NCBI GenBank assembly: GCA_029938185.1
Contig: JAOZVK010000281.1
Location: 1-7,502, forward strand
Origin: Bacteroidales bacterium
Lineage (GTDB): Bacteria; Bacteroidota; Bacteroidia; Bacteroidales; JAOZVK01
Length of the DNA stretch: 7,502 bases
Direction: 5' to 3'
The notes under the pieces are model-generated. The model had not been told where the DNA came from and ran no database searches. It saw only the letters and a program-made list of their open reading frames with translations. A program made the translations under genes and the position numbers. Positions 1 through 6,074 of this stretch are shown here, in pieces. Position 1 is the first letter of the stretch; every line of letters starts with the position of its first letter.

Positions 1-5
1 AAAAA

Positions 6-13
6 CAAATATA
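6..13 (-). promoter_or_regulatory. Possible Bacteroidota -7 box pointing out of the window
   Basis: On the minus strand this reads TATATTTG, an exact match to the TAnnTTTG -7 element used by the Bacteroidota primary sigma factor. No matching TTTG/TTG -33 element sits 19-21 bases upstream. It would serve a minus-strand gene to the left of the window, which cannot be seen. In DNA this AT-rich the octamer can occur by chance, so the call is weak. Confidence 0.25.
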
Positions 14-103
14 ATAAAAATTGAACAAGCTGTACTTGATTTAAGGAACAGGTATCAAATAACTGCCCTATTTTGCGTCATTATTTTGTCATTTTACTAC
101 CTT

Positions 104-141
104 AAAAAAAGTCTTAAATAGTTCACTATTTGCGACTTTTT
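104..141. terminator. Bidirectional terminator-like hairpin
   Basis: AAAAAGTC (106-113) pairs with GACTTTTT (134-141). Inside that, AAATAG (116-121) pairs with CTATTT (126-131) across a TTCA loop, with a 2x2 internal loop between the stems. The structure is bounded by an A-run on the left and a T-run on the right, so it reads as an intrinsic terminator on either strand. No gene end is visible next to it. The nearest inward gene stops at 717, so it more likely belongs to a gene outside the window. The stem is AT-rich and only moderately stable. Confidence 0.45.
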
Positions 142-428
142 GTAAGTTGTAAAATAACAAACTAATCTATCAAAACGGACATTTATTTAATACCTATTCC
201 TAAACAATATTGAAAAAATAGAAAATGAGATGATTAAGTTGAATTGAGAATGGGAGTTTTACCCTAATCAGCTTCTTAGTTCTATTGATTTTCAGAACAA
301 TAAAAACATTAAAAAAAAATCATACAAGTACCCGAAACGTGGAATAAATATTTAACCGAAAAAAATATAAAAATAAATTACAACACGTTCGCCAATTAGT
401 GCTTTTATAAAAGAAAAACCTTTTGAAC
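142..428. other. Gene-free AT-rich stretch, nothing recognised
   Basis: No reading frame here has a plausible start and a protein-like composition. I saw no repeat shared with the rest of the window and no strong hairpin. A minus-strand open frame across 320-550 is only open because it runs through the neighbouring palindromic repeats. Confidence 0.5.
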
Positions 429-489
429 TGTGCAATCAAAAGTCTGTAAGGACGACAACTATTGTTAAACCACGATGATAATCGTGTGG
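429..489 (+). repeat. REP-like double-hairpin repeat, family A, copy 1
   Basis: This unit starts with TGTGCAATC, then a short hairpin at 442-453 (GTCT-GTAA-GGAC, with one T-G pair), then the linker CGACAACTATTGTTAAAC, then a second hairpin at 471-486 (CACGAT-GATA-ATCGTG). The same order is found at 4039-4096 and, inverted, at 546-604. The layout, two short palindromes with a fixed linker lying between genes, resembles bacterial REP/BIME-type elements. Mobilisation by a REP-associated transposase is only an inference; no such gene is in the window. Confidence 0.75.
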
Positions 490-510
490 TATTAAAAGAA
501 CTTATTACAT

Positions 511-566
511 AAAGTCCCTCAAGGGACGAACTATTTTGCTCTATTCCCACAACTTATCGTTGTGGG
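511..566 (+). repeat. REP-like repeat, family A, partial copy 3
   Basis: AAAGTCCC-TCAA-GGGAC (hairpin 514-527) is followed by GAACTATT, matching the first hairpin and linker of family A. The second hairpin of this copy is the palindrome at 546-566 (8-bp stem, TTATC loop), which it shares with the facing copy on the other strand. The two copies are therefore fused head to head through one common hairpin. Confidence 0.6.
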
Positions 567-604
567 TTTACAATAGTTCGACCTATCGGACTTTTGATTG
601 CACA
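546..604 (-). repeat. REP-like double-hairpin repeat, family A, copy 2 (inverted)
   Basis: Read on the minus strand this copy starts with TGTGCAATCAAAAGTCCG and continues with the family linker (CGAACTATTGTAAA) and a hairpin at 546-566. Together with copy 1 (429-489) it makes a roughly 58-bp imperfect inverted repeat around copy 3. The distal stem is CACAAC/GTTGTG where copies 1 and 4 have CACGAT/ATCGTG. Both members of two base pairs have changed, so pairing is kept. Confidence 0.7.
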
Positions 605-716
605 GGTTGCAAAGTTCTGCAAAGATTCACTTAACATTATGATTAAAACTACTCAAAAAACAAGACAGTTCAACATTAATGTGGGTAGCCCAATTTGTCG
701 TAACTCAAAGTACCCT

Positions 717-1748
717 TTACTTTTTAGGCAATATAATAACTTTTCCTGCCGACATATTTGTAATATATCTTATAAGAGCTTGTCGAGTATCCTCAAACGA
801 AACTTGATTTACTATTCTTGTATAAATTTCACCTTTAGCAATTTGGGTTTGTAATTGTATTGTTGCTTCAAGTATTTTTTGTTGATTGTTTTGTAAAAAC
901 CATTCTGTAAGTATAAAGCCACTTATTTTTTTTTGAAAGAAAATTAAATCTCTAGCACCAATATTATTGGCATTTTGTCCTGTTAGGGCACCATATATAA
1001 TTAGTTCAGATTTTGCAGGCATTGCATTAAGTATTTTTCCGCTTAAATCGCCAGAAACTGCATCAAATGCCAATGATGCTTGAAGTGTATGTGCTAATTT
1101 GCTTAACTCATCTTCAAAATTTTCAGATTCAGAGTTTAATACATACTTTTCGCCTCTATTTTTAAGCATTTCAACAGTAGTATCTTTTCTAACGATGTTT
1201 ATTACTATTATTCCTGCTTGTTTGGCAAATTCTTGAATCATTCCTGCAAGTTGGCTTCCTGCAGCATTTTGTACTATTGCCTTGGATTTGTTTTTTTGTG
1301 CTATCTCGAATAATGCAAATGCTGAATAAGGATTAACTAACATGCAAGCTGCTTGCTCTTTAGCTATTGCTGGATTAACTGGTATACACAAATTGACATT
1401 GGTTACTGCATACTCTGCCCATGAACCATCTAATTTTGAATCAGCATTAAAGCTTACACGTTTACCAATTAAATTTTTACCATGCTCATTTTCTGCATCA
1501 ACAACAATTCCTGTACCTTCGAAACCAGGAACAATTGGCACTTCTTTTTTTATACCATATACACCTTGCATAAATGATAAGTCAGAAGGATTGCAAGTAG
1601 TTGCATCAACTTCAATTAACACTTGTGATTTGCTTGGTTTTGGAACTGGCTTTTCTACGAGTTTAAGACTTCTTATTGCTTTTACAAGATTTAGATTATA
1701 GTTTTCTAACAATAAAGCACGCATTGTACTTGGTATTTTATTTTTCAT
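717..1748 (-). CDS. MDR-family zinc-independent oxidoreductase (quinone/enoyl reductase-like)
   Basis: A 343-residue medium-chain dehydrogenase/reductase, a normal length for the superfamily. The N-terminal GroES-like domain contains NPSD (53-56), QGVYG (61-65) and VPIVPGFEGTG (70-80), which resemble the quinone-oxidoreductase and 2-enoyl thioester reductase branch. The nucleotide-binding half follows, with NAAGSQLAGM (161-170) at the glycine-rich turn between strand and helix, and a later IIYGALTG segment (250-257). The position normally held by the catalytic zinc Cys is Asn53, and there is no four-Cys structural zinc cluster, so the enzyme is predicted to be zinc-free and to reduce a C=C or quinone substrate with NAD(P)H in the cytoplasm. 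The substrate is unknown. The start at 1748 has an A/G-rich leader (AAAGAAAGAAAGAA). Met9 at 1724 is an alternative that begins at the typical MRALLLE. The gene stands alone: about 280 bp of repeats separate it from the upstream gene on the same strand. Confidence 0.9.
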   Translation of the reverse strand: MKNKIPSTMRALLLENYNLNLVKAIRSLKLVEKPVPKPSKSQVLIEVDATTCNPSDLSFMQGVYGIKKEVPIVPGFEGTGIVVDAENEHGKNLIGKRVSFNADSKLDGSWAEYAVTNVNLCIPVNPAIAKEQAACMLVNPYSAFALFEIAQKNKSKAIVQNAAGSQLAGMIQEFAKQAGIIVINIVRKDTTVEMLKNRGEKYVLNSESENFEDELSKLAHTLQASLAFDAVSGDLSGKILNAMPAKSELIIYGALTGQNANNIGARDLIFFQKKISGFILTEWFLQNNQQKILEATIQLQTQIAKGEIYTRIVNQVSFEDTRQALIRYITNMSAGKVIILPKK

Positions 1749-1781
1749 TTCTTTCTTTCTTTTTATTGATTAATATTTATT

Positions 1782-1828
1782 TAAGTAATTAACAATGAAC
1801 AATGGATAATTAACAATTTTGCTTACGC
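1782..1828 (+). repeat. Repeat C, copy 1 (AACAATG-rich, 47 bp)
   Basis: This 47-bp segment runs from TAAGTAATTAACAATGAAC to GCTTACGC and matches the reverse complement of 4155-4201 at 45 of 47 positions by my count. It is built of degenerate near-heptamers (AACAATGA, AACAATGG, ATTAACAAT). It lies just upstream of the oxidoreductase start on that gene's coding strand, so it would fall in its promoter or leader region. Confidence 0.8.
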
Positions 1829-1848
1829 TTGATAAACAGCATAATAAA

Positions 1849-1869
1849 AAAAACAAAAGTGTTGTTTTT
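1849..1869. other. Weak A/T hairpin
   Basis: AAAAACAA pairs with TTGTTTTT across the loop AAGTG. It lies between the lipoprotein stop and the oxidoreductase start and could act as a weak terminator, but it has a single G-C pair, so I give it little weight. Confidence 0.2.
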
Positions 1870-1888
1870 ATATATAGACCTACTTATC

Positions 1889-2028
1889 TAAGGTCTTCGA
1901 CCTATTTAATGTTGCTTACGCAAGATATATAATAAACGGTATTTCAAAAAGTAAGCTCTATACTAAATAGGTAAAAACTTTTGTATGGGTGCTTATTAAG
2001 TATCTTACAAAAAATAAATAGGTCAAAG
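1889..2028 (+). repeat. Dispersed repeat B, copy 1
   Basis: It begins with AAGGTCTTCGACCTATTTAA, in which AGGTC-TTC-GACCT is a perfect small hairpin, then TGTTGCTTACGC. It contains AAAAACTTTTGT at 1973-1984, the mark of the family's 3' half, and ends with AAATAGGTCAAAGA, an imperfect inverted copy of its own start (TCTTCGACCTATTTA). The distal 25 bp (1998-2022) reappear inverted at 5652-5676. It abuts the stop codon of the lipoprotein gene at 2030, so it forms that gene's 3' flank. Confidence 0.7.
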
Positions 2029-2029
2029 A

Positions 2030-3676
2030 TTATATATCTAAAACTTCAAGTCCTTGTTCTAAGTATATATCAATTGGTATACTGTTGTTATGTAGTTTCA
2101 ATAAATCATTTTCTAATATTGTTCCAATTTTGCCATAATTTTGTAACAATTCTTTAGCTTTTTGATAATCACCATCACCTTGTATTCTAATAATTAATTC
2201 TGATAACATATCAATTGCAAGTTTAATATTTGTTGTATTAATAAGATATTCTCCTTCATTATTTCTTATAAATGCTTTTTTTTCAATCATATAGTTAAAG
2301 CATATAAGACTTGCCATTCCGTCCTTACCAGTTACACCTAAACGAATAGAACGCAATGTACTTGCAAGAAATGTTATATAGTTTTCGGTCAAATCATTTT
2401 CAATTTCATTTATACTATGTAGTTTTTGAGCAAAAAACAATGCTAACACTTCGGCTTTAACTTCATTTAATATTTCTGAATTTTCTTTTAGGGCTTTCTT
2501 AACGCTCATATTTTTGTTTAATGTGTTTCTAATGCCCAAACCAACAGCCATTTCGTGAAGCATTATATTATTAAAAAAAGCATCGAAATTAATGTGTTTA
2601 CGATATGATTTATCAATCAAAACATCTGCTATTGGAATTAAAATATTATCAAATTTGGCTTTAATTGCATTTTTAAACTGAGCTCTTCTACTACCTTTTT
2701 CGAGTTGTACTGTAGGATTGGTTGGATAATTAGTTGCTATTGTTACTCCACCTGCAATTCCTGCACCAGCGTAATATATAACATCATATACATTTATTTC
2801 TGAATTTAAACCTGGTTCTTCATGTCTGTATTCAACTGGAACAGGTAATGCTTTTTGTAGGTATCTTAGCATTTTTGTATATTTTTCAAGTTTTTGGCTC
2901 CACTCCTTGTCTTTAATAAGTAAAAATGCCATATGTTCGGCTTTATACCCAAATAGCTTATCATCATTAATTTCAATTGGTCCTACAATAAAGTCTAAAG
3001 TATTGTTTTTTACGCTCATCCATGCCATATCACTTTCTTTATAATTATCAGTAGTCAATGCTTCAGCTCTTAATTCTAAATAATATTTTAAACTATCGTC
3101 TTCGACTAAGTTTGCAGCTTGTTTCAATAAAATTGATGCCCTCATAACTAATTCACTAAAAGCTTTGTTGTATGGAATACTCTGTAAATTTCCTTTCTCG
3201 TTTCTTCGTATTATTGTAAATGGGCTTGTTTTTGTTTTATCTTCAAACTTTTCAAATTCATTTTTGCTCATATCTTTTGGATAAAAATTAGCTCCTAAAG
3301 GTTTTGGATCTAAACATTTTATAAAAGGTTCGTTATTACGAAGTCTATCCCAAGGACCAAAATTTATTTCAAATAATTTTTTGATAGCTTTATTCGAAAA
3401 ATCCTTACAAAGGGTATCCTTATTTCCAAGTGTTTCGTACCAATAGATTTCATTAATTATTTTACATACATCTATTAGCATTGGAATTATTTGTTTTTCT
3501 TGTTCCGACAAATGATTCAAATTAACAGTTAGTTTTACATTAACATACTCATTTAATTTTTTTTGTATTTCTGTTAATGTATCTTTGTCATCTTCATTTA
3601 GTATTTTATCATTTTGGTCTGTATTACATGATATAACTAATAATGCTAATATAAAAAATGTAATAATTTTTTTCAT
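2030..3676 (-). CDS. M49-like (DPP III-like) lipoprotein, probably catalytically inactive
   Basis: A 548-residue lipoprotein. MKKIITFFILALLVISC is a type II signal peptide with Cys17 as the lipidated residue, so the product is membrane-anchored. The body resembles the Bacteroidota dipeptidyl-peptidase-III-like (M49) family: FGPWDRL (106-112), LGANFYPKDM (127-136), SDMAWM (215-220), a GPIE...FGYKA stretch (232-246), KFDNILIPIADVL (341-353), HEMAVGLGIRNT (374-385), NEVKAE (404-409), and RIQGDGDY near the C-terminus (497-504). Active members carry HExxH plus a downstream Glu (EEGKAD/EECRAE type). Here His374, Glu375 and Glu405 are kept, but the second zinc His is Val378 (codon GTT, two substitutions from any His codon) and the first Glu of the EE pair is Asn404. 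I therefore infer a pseudoenzyme with a binding or structural role. The frame is intact with no internal stop, so it is not an obvious decaying gene. The ATG start is fixed by the signal peptide. A TATATTTG box lies about 70 bp upstream. The gene stands alone, flanked by repeats. Confidence 0.85.
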   Translation of the reverse strand: MKKIITFFILALLVISCNTDQNDKILNEDDKDTLTEIQKKLNEYVNVKLTVNLNHLSEQEKQIIPMLIDVCKIINEIYWYETLGNKDTLCKDFSNKAIKKLFEINFGPWDRLRNNEPFIKCLDPKPLGANFYPKDMSKNEFEKFEDKTKTSPFTIIRRNEKGNLQSIPYNKAFSELVMRASILLKQAANLVEDDSLKYYLELRAEALTTDNYKESDMAWMSVKNNTLDFIVGPIEINDDKLFGYKAEHMAFLLIKDKEWSQKLEKYTKMLRYLQKALPVPVEYRHEEPGLNSEINVYDVIYYAGAGIAGGVTIATNYPTNPTVQLEKGSRRAQFKNAIKAKFDNILIPIADVLIDKSYRKHINFDAFFNNIMLHEMAVGLGIRNTLNKNMSVKKALKENSEILNEVKAEVLALFFAQKLHSINEIENDLTENYITFLASTLRSIRLGVTGKDGMASLICFNYMIEKKAFIRNNEGEYLINTTNIKLAIDMLSELIIRIQGDGDYQKAKELLQNYGKIGTILENDLLKLHNNSIPIDIYLEQGLEVLDI

Positions 3677-3746
3677 TATATAATATTTTTAAATTATTTT
3701 TTTCAACAATTTTTAATAAAAGTAAAATTTTATATTACTTTATACA

Positions 3747-3754
3747 CAAATATA
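3747..3754 (-). promoter_or_regulatory. Bacteroidota -7 box for the M49-like lipoprotein
   Basis: The minus strand reads TATATTTG, an exact TAnnTTTG, about 70 bases before the ATG at 3676. That spacing fits a leader of roughly 60-65 nt. I find no clear TTTG -33 element at the usual distance, so this is a half-supported promoter. Confidence 0.45.
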
Positions 3755-3759
3755 GCAAA

Positions 3760-4030
3760 TAATATAAATGAAAAAACTTTTTTTAATAATATTTATAAAT
3801 TATTTATCAATAGTCTTATAATTATATTATGAAATAATGAATACTTTTTTATTTTAATTATTATAAATGGTAGATACATAATATATTATATACTTTGTAT
3901 TGGTTTTATAATAAATTAGATTTTAAATAATATTATTACAAATTAAAATAGTAATTATTTGACATGTTTCATGGAAACTTTACACTTTGTAAATTGCTTT
4001 TTTTTAATTTTGTGATAAAACTATAATTAT
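3760..4030. other. Gene-free, extremely AT-rich intergenic stretch
   Basis: No plausible gene. Two small palindromes lie close together at 3965-3992: GTTTC-ATG-GAAAC and TTTAC-ACTTT-GTAAA. They sit upstream of both divergent neighbours and could be protein-binding sites, but nothing ties them to a regulator. Confidence 0.4.
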
Positions 4031-4038
4031 TATCAAGC

Positions 4039-4096
4039 TGTGCAAACAAAGTCCGTAAGGACGACATCTATTGTTAAACCACGATGATAATCGTGG
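4039..4096 (+). repeat. REP-like double-hairpin repeat, family A, copy 4
   Basis: The best-formed copy: TGTGCAAAC, hairpin GTCC-GTAA-GGAC (4051-4062), linker GACATCTATTGTTAAA, hairpin CCACGAT-GATA-ATCGTGG (4079-4096). It is nearly identical to 429-489 from GTAAGGACGAC through ATCGTG, although 3.6 kb away. In RNA the first loop would be GUAA, of the GNRA class. Confidence 0.8.
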
Positions 4097-4154
4097 CAAG
4101 TAGGTCATTGTATAAAATCGACACTTTGTAAAGTTGTAACTTGCTGTAATTCTG

Positions 4155-4201
4155 GCGTAAGCAAAATTGTTAATTGTCCATTATTCATTGTTAATTACTT
4201 A
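4155..4201 (-). repeat. Repeat C, copy 2 (inverted relative to copy 1)
   Basis: The reverse complement matches 1782-1828 with two mismatches. The pair forms a 2.4-kb-spaced inverted repeat enclosing the complete lipoprotein gene. This copy lies between a family A and a family B repeat, so three unrelated repeats are packed into about 215 bp. Confidence 0.8.
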
Positions 4202-4203
4202 TT

Positions 4204-4252
4204 AGAATATTAATAGAGTGCGTAAGCCACATTAAATAGGTCGAAAACCTTA
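4204..4252 (-). repeat. Dispersed repeat B, copy 2 (5' half only)
   Basis: On the minus strand it reads AAGGTTTTCGACCTATTTAA, then TGTGGCTTACGCACTCTATT and more AT-rich sequence. This matches the 5' halves of the copies at 1889, 6075 and 7159. The AAAAACTTTTGT 3' half is absent, so the copy is truncated. Confidence 0.7.
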
Positions 4253-4300
4253 AATGGTATGTGAATAATATCAAAATACTACATTTTAATTTTTTTTTTG

Positions 4301-4308
4301 TAAGTTTG
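4301..4308 (+). promoter_or_regulatory. Possible -7 box upstream of the 205-residue protein
   Basis: TAAGTTTG matches TAnnTTTG exactly on the plus strand, about 190 bases before the ATG at 4501. No -33 box is visible at the right spacing and the implied leader is long, so a nearer promoter is possible. Confidence 0.3.
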
Positions 4309-4500
4309 CGTTATGCATTTTAGTTTCTTTGCCAAAAACAGAAAGTTTACAAACATGAGAAACATAAGGTATTCAATCTATTTAATCCTGTTAAATGCAT
4401 ACTATAAATCAAATACTTACTATAATAAAAATGAAAAAAATATTTGTGAACTTTGAGCCTATTTATAATTATAGTTTAGTATATAGTAAATTTAAAACAT

Positions 4501-5118
4501 ATGAAAAAAAGTATACTTTTAATTTTGTTTTTATTTTCTTTTTGTTTTTTAAATGCTCAAAAAGTAATTTTATTGCTCAATGGTAAAAAGCTTTATACAA
4601 AAGCCTTTAAATTTAGTGATGACAATAGTATTTTGGCATATAAAAACTCCAGAGGAAAAATAAAATCTGTAATTTCATCTGAAATATTTTCAATTGTTGA
4701 TAGCAACAAAATTGAAAAAATAATTTATTTGCCCGATACAAATATTAATTTGTTTAGTGTTGAAGAAATGCGAACCTACGTACTGGGTAAGTATGATGCA
4801 AGAAACAACTATAATGCAAAAAAATATATGTATGGTGGAATTATTGTTGCTGGAAGCTCAGTTATTTGTGTGCCATTAATTGGTTTAAGCACAATATATG
4901 TTCCTTTGTTTCCATTGTCATATTATGGCTTTGTTGGCTTAAAAAAAATTAAAACCGAGAAGCTTAATATTAAAACTGAATACACTAATAATGAGTATTA
5001 TATAACTGGTTATAAAGAGATAGTAAGGAAGAAACGAATGAATTATTCTCTTATTGGTACAGGTATTGGAATAACAGTTGGTATTGGTATTGCTGCTATA
5101 ATTTTTAATGTAAAATAA
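4501..5118 (+). CDS. Secreted/membrane hypothetical protein with signal peptide and hydrophobic C-terminal region
   Basis: 205 residues. A cleavable signal peptide covers residues 1-19 (hydrophobic core LLILFLFSFCF, then LNA before Q20). Residues 21-80 look like a small beta-rich domain with LLNGKKLY (25-32), a GKIKSVISSEIFSI segment (52-65) and YLPD (76-79), a pattern I associate with Bacteroidota periplasmic proteins of unknown role. Next come GKYDARNNY (96-104), a long hydrophobic stretch at about 111-147 that could span the membrane once or twice, YYITGY (166-171), basic residues KEIVRKKR (172-179), and a glycine-rich hydrophobic segment at 181-203. The ..DAR..Y, hydrophobic, ..GY.., K/R, G-rich order matches a recurrent Bacteroidota membrane-protein layout that I recall but cannot name. 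The ATG is chosen because it gives a proper signal peptide. There is no Shine-Dalgarno site, only A/T-rich sequence. It is divergent from the lipoprotein gene and stands alone. Function unknown. Confidence 0.8.
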   Translation: MKKSILLILFLFSFCFLNAQKVILLLNGKKLYTKAFKFSDDNSILAYKNSRGKIKSVISSEIFSIVDSNKIEKIIYLPDTNINLFSVEEMRTYVLGKYDARNNYNAKKYMYGGIIVAGSSVICVPLIGLSTIYVPLFPLSYYGFVGLKKIKTEKLNIKTEYTNNEYYITGYKEIVRKKRMNYSLIGTGIGITVGIGIAAIIFNVK

Positions 5119-5128
5119 AAGGCTCTAA

Positions 5129-5162
5129 GTGTAGGGAGTTAAAAGCTGAAAGTTAAAAGTTT
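5129..5162 (+). repeat. Short degenerate GTTAAAAG repeat
   Basis: AGTTAAAAGCTGAAAGTTAA (5139-5158) and the AAAGT after it repeat a degenerate seven-base unit (AGTTAAA/AGCTGAA/AGTTAAA). It is the same kind of short near-heptamer array as repeat C, though different in sequence. It starts just after the stop of the membrane-protein gene, and no function is apparent. Confidence 0.4.
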
Positions 5163-5183
5163 GTTTCCTCTTTTTATTTGTAA

Positions 5184-5217
5184 TATAAGTAGTTTTACAA
5201 AAGTTTTTCGGCATTTG
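5184..5217 (-). repeat. Dispersed repeat B, copy 5 (3' half only)
   Basis: On the minus strand it reads CAAATGCCGAAAAACTTTTG, then TAAAACTACTTA. This closely matches the 3' halves of the B copies near 6137-6168 and 7231-7262. The 5' hairpin half is missing. It directly precedes the inverted-repeat element starting at 5224. Confidence 0.6.
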
Positions 5218-5223
5218 TTTTAA

Positions 5224-5414
5224 TAGACTTGTTACTTAATAGTACGACTGAATATGAATATGTTATAAATTGCAATCATTTTTTAACTCTCTGTGAATTG
5301 CGTATTTGTTTTTTTGAAAAATATATTTTAGAATACGACACTACACAAGAGTTAACGAAATTGTCAAAATTGTAATTGCTTGATTATCTGTCTTCTTATT
5401 AAGTAACAAGTCTA
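5224..5414. mobile_element. Inverted-repeat (MITE-like) element, about 190 bp
   Basis: The perfect 18-bp arms TAGACTTGTTACTTAATA (5224-5241) and its complement (5397-5414) bound the element. A looser match continues outward to CATTTG/CAAATG-like sequence. Nested pairs lie inside: TTAACTCT (5283-5290) with AGAGTTAA (5348-5355), and CGTATT (5301-5306) with AATACG (5332-5337). The stretch could therefore fold into one long interrupted hairpin. It has no coding capacity and no clear target-site duplication. A non-autonomous transposon relic or a large RNA/DNA hairpin fits; which is not decidable here. Confidence 0.5.
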
Positions 5415-5424
5415 ATAATAAATG

Positions 5425-5738
5425 TAAAAAAAAGTTATAAAAAATCAAAATATGAACTTTACATTCAATACAAAAGTACCGCAATTTAACAAATTGGGAA
5501 TACACAAGTTCTTAACTTAATAGCATTGGGGAATAGGCTACATTTGATGAGAAAAATAACAAAATATTTTGATGATTATACTGACAACCACACCAACAAT
5601 TTTGTAGGAACTATCTATAATCTCAATAAGGAATCGTTAAAAAATAACTTTCCTATTTATTTTTTGTAAGATACTTATTATGTGTAAACCAATTGGTAAT
5701 TTATAATTCGTCATTTCCTAATATACTATTTTTACAAT
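5425..5738. other. Gene-free stretch with a B-type end at 5652-5676
   Basis: No convincing gene. A 59-codon open frame (from 5490, first ATG 5547, stop at 5667-5669) reads protein-like in part (IALGNRLHLMRKITKYF), but its last codons lie inside a repeat shared with 1998-2022, so it is not annotated as a gene. The 25 bp at 5652-5676 are the exact complement of that segment of repeat B copy 1. Confidence 0.45.
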
Positions 5739-6029
5739 TTATTTAGCTCTCTTTTGCTCTTCAAGAAATTGCTTCTTTAAATTTTCGAATTCCACTTTTC
5801 CTATTAAATCAATTAATAACTCTTTGGCTAATTTAACTCTTTGATTAACAGATGTATTTTTGTCAAAATTAACATTCTTAAAAACTACATCATTTTTAAT
5901 ATTTACTTCACTGTCAAACTCATTTACTAATGTATGATTAGTATATGAGTTATCTGAGCTTATTTTTTTATGAGTTTTAAGAATATAGGTATTATTAACT
6001 TTAGATGATTTAGTTAGCTTAATTTTCAT
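5739..6029 (-). CDS. Small hypothetical protein (96 residues)
   Basis: I do not recognise this protein. It is lysine- and asparagine-rich with no signal peptide or membrane segment, so it is probably cytoplasmic. Residues 1-58 alternate polar and hydrophobic residues and suggest strands (KLTKSSKVNNTYILKTH, then VNIKNDVVFKNVNF). Residues 60-96 look like one or two amphipathic charged helices (VNQRVKLAKELLIDLIGKVE, then ENLKKQFLEEQKRAK), which could mediate oligomerisation or partner binding. I chose the ATG at 6029. A TTG three codons upstream (6038) would give 99 residues (MKIMKIKL). Base composition matches its surroundings. A repeat B copy sits about 45 bp upstream and a TATATTTG box lies beyond it. 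No operon partner. Confidence 0.6.
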   Translation of the reverse strand: MKIKLTKSSKVNNTYILKTHKKISSDNSYTNHTLVNEFDSEVNIKNDVVFKNVNFDKNTSVNQRVKLAKELLIDLIGKVEFENLKKQFLEEQKRAK

Positions 6030-6074
6030 AATTTTCAATAATTATTATACTAAATTTATTAGGTTAATTTTGAT

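Noticed and set aside
2..121. Plus-strand frame open from the left edge for 39 codons (contains EQAVLDLRNRYQI), possibly the end of an upstream gene.
   Set aside because: The latter part turns into a hydrophobic run overlapping the terminator hairpin, and a minus-strand -7 box occupies the start. Too short to judge without the upstream sequence.
320..550. 76-codon open frame on the minus strand.
   Set aside because: It runs through the palindromic family A repeats, has low-complexity aromatic/Ser-rich composition and no plausible start context.
594..854. 86-codon open frame on the plus strand.
   Set aside because: It overlaps the end of the oxidoreductase gene antisense and its composition is not protein-like.
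1342..1701. 119-codon open frame on the plus strand.
   Set aside because: It is entirely antisense to the conserved GroES-like domain of the oxidoreductase, so it is a shadow.
2030..3676. Annotation of the lipoprotein as an active dipeptidyl peptidase III.
   Set aside because: The second zinc-binding His is replaced by Val, so activity cannot be assumed.
4051..4064. GTCC-GTAA-GGACGA resembles stem II and the adjoining core of a hammerhead ribozyme.
   Set aside because: The required CTGATGA block directly before the stem is absent in all four copies, and GAAA does not follow properly, so no catalytic core can form. The likeness is limited to a short hairpin followed by GA.
4355..4456. 33-codon frame (MRNIRYSIYLILLNAYYKS and on) in the leader of the 205-residue gene, possible leader peptide.
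   Set aside because: No ribosome binding site, no regulatory hairpin after it and no codon pattern suggesting attenuation. Such short frames are common in AT-rich DNA.
4395..4586. 63-codon open frame on the plus strand, overlapping the start of the 205-residue gene in another frame.
   Set aside because: The overlapping frame encodes a clear signal peptide. This one is Phe/Lys-rich because it reads the same A/T runs out of frame.
5547..5669. 40-codon frame (MRKITKYFDDYTDNHTN and on), possibly a small gene or gene remnant.
   Set aside because: Its 3' end lies inside a repeat shared with 1998-2022 and there is no independent support. It is noted in the intergenic entry only.
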